NCBI GenBank assembly: GCA_013821025.1
Contig: JACDHN010000053.1
Coordinates: forward strand, 1-10,508
Direction: 5' to 3'
DNA: 10,508 bases
From: Acidimicrobiia bacterium
Lineage (GTDB): Bacteria; Actinomycetota; Acidimicrobiia; Acidimicrobiales; Ilumatobacteraceae
Below are positions 6,010 through 10,508 of this stretch, piece after piece. A program made the position numbers and the translations under genes. The first letter of the stretch is position 1. Each line of letters starts with the position of its first letter. The notes below the pieces were generated by a model. That model made no database searches, had not been told where the DNA came from, and saw only the letters and a list, made by a program, of their open reading frames with translations.

Positions 6010-6387
6010 TCAGTTGGAGCTGGTCGACGCCGCAGACGAGCTGTCGGTCGACGACGATGATCCGCCGGTCTTCGTCGCCTTCGAGGCGTCCGATTTCGAC
6101 GACGAGTCACTGCCCGACGACCCCGAATCGGAACCCTTCGACTCGGAACCCTTCGACTCGGAGCCGGACGAGTCCGACGACGACGATCGCTTCGACCCGG
6201 CGCGACTGTCGTTCTTGTAGAAACCACCGCCCTTGAACGTCACGCCGACAGGCGTGAACACCTTCCTGACGGGCAGCACCTGCCCACTGCCCGGGTGTTC
6301 GTGCTCGGTCAGCGTGTCATCAGTGAACGCCTGGGAAACCTCGACGGTCTCGCCGGTGTCGACGAATCGGTAGACGTAGATGGGCAT
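6010..6387 (-). CDS. FmdB/Ruc-like small protein with Ser-rich disordered tail, lacking all zinc-ribbon cysteines
   Basis: A 125-residue protein. The N-terminal domain (1-62) starts MPIYVYRF and carries SQAFTDDTLTEH, VRKVFTPVGVTFKGGGFY and KNDSR, the FmdB-type putative regulator pattern. It is closest in my memory to mycobacterial Rv0991c (Ruc), a redox-regulated chaperone whose cysteine zinc ribbon is followed by a disordered tail. Here the two cysteine pairs are absent: the first site reads RFVDTGET (7-14), the second TEHEHPGSG (27-35), and the whole protein contains no Cys. Residues 65-125 are almost entirely Ser, Gly, Lys, Asp and Thr, with an exact SESKG duplication (76-85). ATG 6387 gives the family N-terminus; the longer upstream frame is antisense to galU. 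It diverges from galU by 27 bases. A chaperone-like role is possible, but zinc or disulfide switching is not. Confidence 0.85.
   Translation of the reverse strand: MPIYVYRFVDTGETVEVSQAFTDDTLTEHEHPGSGQVLPVRKVFTPVGVTFKGGGFYKNDSRAGSKRSSSSDSSGSESKGSESKGSDSGSSGSDSSSKSDASKATKTGGSSSSTDSSSAASTSSN
6131..6160. repeat. 15-bp tandem duplication in the Ser-rich tail
   Basis: GAACCCTTCGACTCG occurs twice in a row (6131-6145, 6146-6160) and partially a third time. On the coding minus strand each copy spells one five-residue Ser/Glu/Lys/Gly unit, so the reading frame is kept. It is a slippage-prone tract in a disordered region. Confidence 0.9.
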
Positions 6388-6397
6388 CGAAGGCGCG

Positions 6398-6403
6398 AGG
6401 CTA
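6398..6403 (-). promoter_or_regulatory. -10-like hexamer for the FmdB-like gene
   Basis: Minus-strand TAGCCT (TANNNT), 10 bases before ATG 6387, with no Shine-Dalgarno sequence. Its TA overlaps the first two bases of the galU -10 hexamer on the other strand, so the two promoters cannot be occupied independently. Confidence 0.4.
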
Positions 6404-6407
6404 TCGT
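6402..6407 (+). promoter_or_regulatory. -10-like hexamer for galU (leaderless start)
   Basis: TATCGT (TANNNT) is followed by 7 bases and then ATG 6415, the classic spacing for transcription starting on the A of the start codon. There is no ribosome-binding sequence. It supports ATG 6415 over upstream in-frame codons. Confidence 0.5.
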
Positions 6408-6414
6408 CGCTCGC

Positions 6415-7290
6415 ATGCAGGTTCGCAGCGCTGTGATCCCCGCCGCCGGACTCGGGACGAGGTTCCTGCCGACCACGAAGGCGGTTCCGAAGGAGCTGCT
6501 CCCCATTGGTGACACCCCTACGTTGCAGCTCGTGATCGACGAGGCGCTGGGCGCCGGCATCGAGCACTTCGTGATCGTGACGAGTCGTTCCAAGCCGGCG
6601 ATCGAGGCCTACTTCCAGCCGTCGCCCGATGTGGTGGCGATGCTGGAGGCGAGCGGCCGCACCGAGCTGGCGGAGCGCGTTCGTAGCATCGGGTCGGACT
6701 GGCGTGTCACGATCGCCTACCAGGACGAGCCGCGGGGACTCGGTCACGCCGTTGGATGCGCCCGCGAGGCGATCGGCGACGAGCCCTTCGCCGTGCTGCT
6801 GCCAGACGAGCTGATGGGCAACTCCTCTCTGCTCGCTCACATGAACGGCGTGTGCATCAGCACCGGCGGCAGCGTCGTGGCTTTGAAGGAGGTGCCTCGC
6901 GAGGACGTCAGCGCCTATGGCGTGATCCGGCCGAGAGGAACCCTGAACGCCGACGGCGTGGTTCCCGTCGCCGATCTGATCGAGAAGCCGACGATCGAGG
7001 GTGCGCCGTCCAACCTGATCATCATCGGACGGTATGTGCTCACACCCGACGTGTTCGACGAGATCGCCGCCCTCCAGCCTGGCGCCGGTGGAGAGTTGCA
7101 GCTCACCGACGCTCTACGTGCCCAGGCGTCGCGATCGCCGTTCCACGGCGTGCTGTCCAACGTGTCGCGACACGACACCGGGAATCCTGTAGGTCTGCTG
7201 ACCGCGGCCGTGGAGTGGACGCTCAACGATCCCCGCTACGGCGCCGAGCTGCGCCAGCAGCTCAACGGATTGTTCGCCAAGACACAGTGA
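6415..7290 (+). CDS. galU: UTP-glucose-1-phosphate uridylyltransferase
   Basis: A 291-residue cytoplasmic enzyme that makes UDP-glucose from UTP and glucose-1-phosphate, feeding glycan, glycolipid and trehalose synthesis. Family motifs are complete: the nucleotide-binding loop GLGTRFLPTTK (12-22), PKELLP with conserved K26, the central GLGHAV, LLPDE, LIEKP, and GGELQLTDAL near the C-terminus, then HDTGNPVG. Length is near the usual 290-305. ATG 6415 is chosen because it gives the standard N-terminus directly before AVIPAAG and lies behind a leaderless-type promoter; the open frame further upstream is antisense to the FmdB-like gene. Divergence from an FmdB/Ruc-like gene recalls the mycobacterial galU neighbourhood, but the 5-formyltetrahydrofolate cyclo-ligase gene I recall there is absent here. 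It ends 39 bases from the convergent GNAT gene. Confidence 0.95.
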   Translation: MQVRSAVIPAAGLGTRFLPTTKAVPKELLPIGDTPTLQLVIDEALGAGIEHFVIVTSRSKPAIEAYFQPSPDVVAMLEASGRTELAERVRSIGSDWRVTIAYQDEPRGLGHAVGCAREAIGDEPFAVLLPDELMGNSSLLAHMNGVCISTGGSVVALKEVPREDVSAYGVIRPRGTLNADGVVPVADLIEKPTIEGAPSNLIIIGRYVLTPDVFDEIAALQPGAGGELQLTDALRAQASRSPFHGVLSNVSRHDTGNPVGLLTAAVEWTLNDPRYGAELRQQLNGLFAKTQ

Positions 7291-7329
7291 GTCGCTTGAC
7301 CGGGTGCGACGGGCATCGTCCTCAAGCTC

Positions 7330-8346
7330 TCAGCAGGCGGGCAGGCGTCTCGCCCAGCTCGTCGAGCGTCGCTGCACGCTGAATCCGGCCCGCTCGTAGA
7401 GCCCGAGGGCGCCGGTGCCGTTGGCGCTGTCGACGCCGAGCCATGCCTCCTCGTGGCCGGCGGCAGCCCAGGTGCGCAGTGCGGCGGCGAGCAGTGCCCG
7501 CCCCACGCCCTTGCCACGGTGGTCGGGCAGCGTTCCGATCTGACCGAGCCACACCTGCCGGCGCCCCGTCACTTCGACGTCGGCGTCGTACACGTAGCCC
7601 AGGGCGTACCCGCACAGTTTGCCGGTGTCGTCGCCGACGGCCAGCACGGAGAGCTCGGGCCGAAAGCCGCGGGACCCGGTGAAGAAGTGGCGCCACTCGT
7701 CGGGTGACCGCTCGGTCGACCCGAAATGCTCGGCGAACGCCAGATTGTGCGCTTGGCGCACCTCGTCGTCACGCCCCGCCTCGTAAGGCGCCAGTGTGAT
7801 GCCGGTCGGTGCCGCCAGCTCGCCCACCACCCCGTCGAGTTGGCATGACATCTCGAACCAGTCACGGACCGGCTCCAGCTCGAGGCGCTCGGCCAGCGCC
7901 CGGGCGCCGCTGTTCGTGGCCGACACGTTGACCATCACGTTGGCCGGCACATCGGGATGGCGATTGCGGTGCAGTTCGGCGCCGCGCTCCAGCTCCCACG
8001 TCATGAGTTGCCGTCCGATGCCCCGTCGGCGATGATCGGGATGGACGGTGCCAAAACACCACACGCTCGCCTGCTCCCGCGCCGCGGTCGACACCGATAC
8101 CTGACCGGCGGCAGCGAGCTCGTCGCCGATCCAGGCCAGCCTCGTGTCCCGTTCGAGGTCCACCAGGTCATTGACGAACTGCTCGGTCACGTCATCGACG
8201 TCGAGGTGCTCCCCGGTGTCGTCGAGCGGCTCCGCAGCGTTGAGCAGATCGGCGATGGCTGCTGCATCTTCGGGCCGCATCGGCCGCCACGTCACGTCGT
8301 CGTGTCCGCTGCTGCGGTCGTCGGGCGTAGTCGTCGTCTCACTCAC
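7330..8346 (-). CDS. Tandem-domain GNAT N-acetyltransferase
   Basis: A 338-residue protein with two GNAT folds. Domain 1 (about 18-170) has the acetyl-CoA loop motif in FGTVHPDHRRRGIGRQL (R107-R108-G109-I110-G111-R112). Domain 2 (about 182-335) has the same motif in GTLPDHRGKGVGRALL (R277-G278-K279-G280-V281-G282-R283), then VDSANGTGALGLYERAGF. Both cofactor loops look intact, so both halves may bind acetyl-CoA. The tandem layout is like mycothiol synthase MshD, but I cannot assign that role, and the substrate is unknown. GTG 8346 is chosen because TACCCT lies 7 bases upstream and the residues before it are unlike protein; the frame stays open to 8601 antisense to the M1 peptidase gene. It is convergent with galU and divergent from the peptidase. 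Confidence 0.85.
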   Translation of the reverse strand: MSETTTTPDDRSSGHDDVTWRPMRPEDAAAIADLLNAAEPLDDTGEHLDVDDVTEQFVNDLVDLERDTRLAWIGDELAAAGQVSVSTAAREQASVWCFGTVHPDHRRRGIGRQLMTWELERGAELHRNRHPDVPANVMVNVSATNSGARALAERLELEPVRDWFEMSCQLDGVVGELAAPTGITLAPYEAGRDDEVRQAHNLAFAEHFGSTERSPDEWRHFFTGSRGFRPELSVLAVGDDTGKLCGYALGYVYDADVEVTGRRQVWLGQIGTLPDHRGKGVGRALLAAALRTWAAAGHEEAWLGVDSANGTGALGLYERAGFSVQRRSTSWARRLPAC

Positions 8347-8353
8347 GGTGGCG

Positions 8354-8359
8354 AGGGTA
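8354..8359 (-). promoter_or_regulatory. -10-like hexamer for the GNAT gene (leaderless start)
   Basis: Minus-strand TACCCT (TANNNT), 7 bases before GTG 8346 and without a ribosome site. It is what fixes the start of this gene inside a much longer open frame. Confidence 0.45.
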
Positions 8360-8394
8360 TGACGGCGCCGTACGACCTCGCCAACGCGTTCTCG

Positions 8395-8400
8395 TATGCT
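8395..8400 (+). promoter_or_regulatory. -10-like hexamer for the M1 peptidase gene
   Basis: TATGCT (TANNNT), 43 bases before ATG 8444. It predicts a leader of about 35 bases that carries AGGAGG. A -35 element is not clear. Confidence 0.4.
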
Positions 8401-8427
8401 CCTAGGGCTCGGGTCCACGTGCGACAC

Positions 8428-8433
8428 AGGAGG
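8428..8433 (+). promoter_or_regulatory. Shine-Dalgarno AGGAGG of the M1 peptidase gene
   Basis: Perfect AGGAGG, 10 bases before ATG 8444, slightly longer than the usual spacing. It supports ATG 8444, which also begins the signal peptide. Confidence 0.7.
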
Positions 8434-8443
8434 CGAACAGCTC

Positions 8444-9883
8444 ATGAACCTTCCCCGTCTCCGGGCCATTCGCTCAGTCATCGCCATCGGTCTGTGCCTG
8501 TCGCTCTCGTCGCCGGCGGACGCCAGTGCCTCGGCGTACGGCATGCTCGGCAGCCCGGGCGACGGGGGCATCGGCGACCCGTACTTCCCCAAGCACGGCA
8601 ACGGTGGCTACGACGTGCTGTCGTACGACATCGCCGCTCGCTTCAACCCCGCCAACGAGCGCCTCACCGGCACGACCACGGTGCGGTTCCGGGCCACGCA
8701 GCGCCTCACGGTGTTCAACCTCGACCTCGTGTTGCGGGCCTCGGCCGTCAGCGTAGACGGCCGCAGCGCCCGCTTCATCCAGGGTGGCCACGAGATGCAC
8801 ATCCGACCGGCCACTGCGATCGCCAAGGGGGCGATCGTGAAGGTGCGCGTCAGGTATGGCGGCGTCCCCGAGGATGTCTCGCACCTCGGAGTTCGGCCGT
8901 GGGTGACGACAGGCGATGGGGCAGTGGCCGTCGGCCAGCCCGAGATCGCTGCCTGGTGGTTCCCGAGCAACGACCACCCGTCCGACAAGGCCAGGTTCAA
9001 CATCGTCCTCAGCGTTCCTGCGGGCAAACAGGCCATCAGCAACGGTGCCTACCTGGGGCGGACGACGGCAAACGGCTGGTCGACGTTCCGCTGGCGCCTG
9101 AGCGAACCAGCCGCTCCGTACCTGGTGTTCGCTGCGTTCGGCGACTATGAGATCGAGCGCGGTGAGACGGCGAGCGGCCGACCTTACCTGTACGCCTTCT
9201 CAGAACATCTCGGGCCCGTGTCCAGGCCTGCGCGTCGGTCGCTGCGCTTCACGGCCGAGGCCACGGAGTTCCTCGAGCGCCAGTTCGGGCCGTACCCATT
9301 CCGCTGGATCGGCGGCGTGGCACCCGCAGAAGGGCTCGGGTTCGCTCTCGAGAACCAGACGCGCCCGGTCTACAGCCCGCTCTTCTTCACCACAGGCCCC
9401 CACCGAGGTGTCGTGATCCACGAGATGGCGCACCAGTGGTTCGGTGACGCCATCGCCGTGCGGCGATGGCAGTACATCTGGCTCAACGAGGGCTTCGCCA
9501 CCTACGCCGAATGGCTGTACACGCCGGTGCAGTACGGCGGCCCGACGCCTCAACAGCAGCTGATGGAGCTCTACGACGGCATCGGCGCCCGGGACCCGTT
9601 CTGGGACTTGCGGATCGGCGACCCTGGCCCGGACAACCTGTTCGATCGCGCCGTCTACGACCGGGGTGCGATGACGCTGCAGGCGCTTCGCAACCGGGTG
9701 GGTACCGGCGACTTCTTCACCATCGCCAGGGCCTGGGTGCACGACAACGCCGACGGACTCGGCTCGACGAGGGAGTTCCGCAGATTGTCCGAGCGCATCA
9801 GCGGTGAGGACCTCGAGGCATTCTTCGACGCCTGGCTGTTCACGGCGAGCAAGCCGGCTCGCACAACCGACAACGGGCTCTGA
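8444..9883 (+). CDS. Secreted M1-family zinc aminopeptidase
   Basis: A 479-residue protein with a signal peptide: MNLPRLRAIR, then a hydrophobic core (about 11-22) and a likely cleavage near ADASA (25-29), so it acts outside the membrane. An N-terminal beta-sandwich-type domain (about 55-250) precedes the thermolysin-like domain. The zinc motif is HEMAHQWFG, with ligands H326 and H330, catalytic E327, and third ligand E349 in LNEGFATY (HExxHx18E). The substrate-side GAMEN motif appears as FALEN (300-304). The expected catalytic tyrosine is Y405 in YDRGAM. The protein ends after a short helical part, lacking the long C-terminal domain of large M1 enzymes such as PepN (about 870 residues); this is the compact secreted form. 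It should release N-terminal amino acids from extracellular peptides. The YceH gene follows after one base. Confidence 0.92.
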   Translation: MNLPRLRAIRSVIAIGLCLSLSSPADASASAYGMLGSPGDGGIGDPYFPKHGNGGYDVLSYDIAARFNPANERLTGTTTVRFRATQRLTVFNLDLVLRASAVSVDGRSARFIQGGHEMHIRPATAIAKGAIVKVRVRYGGVPEDVSHLGVRPWVTTGDGAVAVGQPEIAAWWFPSNDHPSDKARFNIVLSVPAGKQAISNGAYLGRTTANGWSTFRWRLSEPAAPYLVFAAFGDYEIERGETASGRPYLYAFSEHLGPVSRPARRSLRFTAEATEFLERQFGPYPFRWIGGVAPAEGLGFALENQTRPVYSPLFFTTGPHRGVVIHEMAHQWFGDAIAVRRWQYIWLNEGFATYAEWLYTPVQYGGPTPQQQLMELYDGIGARDPFWDLRIGDPGPDNLFDRAVYDRGAMTLQALRNRVGTGDFFTIARAWVHDNADGLGSTREFRRLSERISGEDLEAFFDAWLFTASKPARTTDNGL

Positions 9884-9884
9884 G

Positions 9885-10508
9885 ATGGGGTTGAGCTCCG
9901 AGGGTGCCCGCGTGTTGGCCTCGCTGATGGAGAAGGAGTCGACGGTCCCCGACAGCTACCCGATGAGCCTGAACGCGCTGCGGCTGGCGTGCAACCAGTC
10001 CACCAACCGGGCACCCATCGTGGCCTTCGAGGACCGCACCGTCGAGGCGGCGCTGCTGTCGCTGAAGTCGATCGGGCTCGTGCGGTTCGTGCTGCCGTCA
10101 CACGGTGGTCGCACGATCCGGTACCGCCATGTTGCGGGAGAGCGATGGCATCTGTCGGCGGCCGAGCTGGCCGTGCTGAGCGTCCTCGTGCTGCGCGGCC
10201 CCCAGACCGTCAACGAGGTGCGGTCACGAGTGTCCCGCCAGCACCGTTTCGAGAACCCGAACCAGGTCGACGAGATCCTCGACATGCTTGCCAGCCGGAG
10301 CCCCGAGGCGCTGGCTGTGCGACTGCAGCGTCGCCCCGGCGAGCGCGACGAGCGCTGGGCCGATCTGCTGACCGGCGAGGTGCCCGACATGCCGACCGGT
10401 CACGACCAGGCGATGCCGCCCGGCGACAGCAGTGGCGCCGTGGCGACCGAGGACAGCCTGTTGAACGACTCGGCATCGCTGGCGGTCGAGGTGGCCGGAC
10501 TGCATGCG
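9885..10508 (+). CDS. yceH: YceH/DUF480 family protein (runs off the right edge)
   Basis: 208 codons are open to the window edge. The N-terminus reads EGARVLASLMEKE, then STVPDSYPMSLNALRLACNQSTNR and VEAALLSLKSIGLVRFV, the hallmark of the YceH (UPF0502, DUF480) family, which folds as two winged-helix domains. The second domain is visible from about residue 89 (LSAAELAVLSVLVLRGPQTVNEVRSR). E. coli YceH is about 215 residues and ends in a short helical tail; here the region after about 145 is Asp/Gly/Ser-rich before a possible tail (SLAVEVAGL), so only a few residues are probably missing. The biochemical function is not established; the winged helices suggest nucleic-acid or protein binding. 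ATG 9885 is one base after the peptidase stop codon, implying translational coupling with it. Confidence 0.88.
   Translation, partial: MGLSSEGARVLASLMEKESTVPDSYPMSLNALRLACNQSTNRAPIVAFEDRTVEAALLSLKSIGLVRFVLPSHGGRTIRYRHVAGERWHLSAAELAVLSVLVLRGPQTVNEVRSRVSRQHRFENPNQVDEILDMLASRSPEALAVRLQRRPGERDERWADLLTGEVPDMPTGHDQAMPPGDSSGAVATEDSLLNDSASLAVEVAGLHA

Noticed and set aside
5990..6220. Plus-strand Asp/Glu-rich 76-residue frame
   Set aside because: It is the mirror of the Ser-rich tail of the FmdB-like gene; repeated TCG/GAC codons antisense give acidic residues automatically, and there is no promoter or ribosome site.
7291..7310. Possible terminator between galU and the GNAT gene
   Set aside because: GTCGC/GCGAC arms are only 5 bp with a 10-base loop and no T-tract, too weak to call.
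7957..9150. Plus-strand frame of 397 residues
   Set aside because: It runs antisense through the GNAT gene and then out of frame through the M1 peptidase gene; the composition is Arg-rich and matches no family.

Overview
The window is high-GC, gene-dense bacterial DNA with many GTG starts. Leaderless-looking promoters and the gene content (a Ser-tailed FmdB-like protein divergent from galU, a SAF-domain protein, a tandem GNAT, a secreted M1 peptidase) suggest an actinobacterium, possibly an Acidimicrobiia/Ilumatobacter-type lineage. The lineage is an inference from gene content and codon usage; no marker gene is present.

Layout. Left edge to 1389 (minus strand): a two-gene unit, a FlK-type hotdog thioesterase followed with a 10-base overlap by a GT-C-type membrane glycosyltransferase that runs off the left edge. 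1438-5290 (plus strand): tldD, a 241-bp repeat-rich spacer, tldE and uppP. The first two make the TldD/TldE zinc protease, and uppP recycles undecaprenyl diphosphate for cell-wall synthesis. 5313-6387 (minus strand): a membrane-anchored SAF-domain protein preceded by a short FmdB/Ruc-like protein with a Ser-rich disordered tail. 6415-7290 (plus strand): galU, divergent from the FmdB-like gene across 27 bp. 7330-8346 (minus strand): a tandem-domain GNAT acetyltransferase, convergent with galU. 8444 to the right edge (plus strand): a secreted M1 aminopeptidase followed after one base by a YceH/DUF480 gene that runs off the right edge.

The genes are mostly envelope and protein-quality functions (UppP, GalU, GT-C, TldD/E, M1 peptidase) and do not form one obvious pathway. 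I see no phage, transposase, CRISPR, toxin-antitoxin, RNA gene or defence system. Three things deserve a second look. The FmdB/Ruc-like protein has lost every cysteine of its zinc ribbon. Promoters follow a consistent pattern: TANNNT 7-10 bases before five start codons without a Shine-Dalgarno sequence, and TANNNT 43 bases before the two starts that have AGGAGG. The tldD-tldE spacer holds a chain of hairpins and a 15-bp tandem repeat, followed by a G-quadruplex-type motif in the start of tldE.
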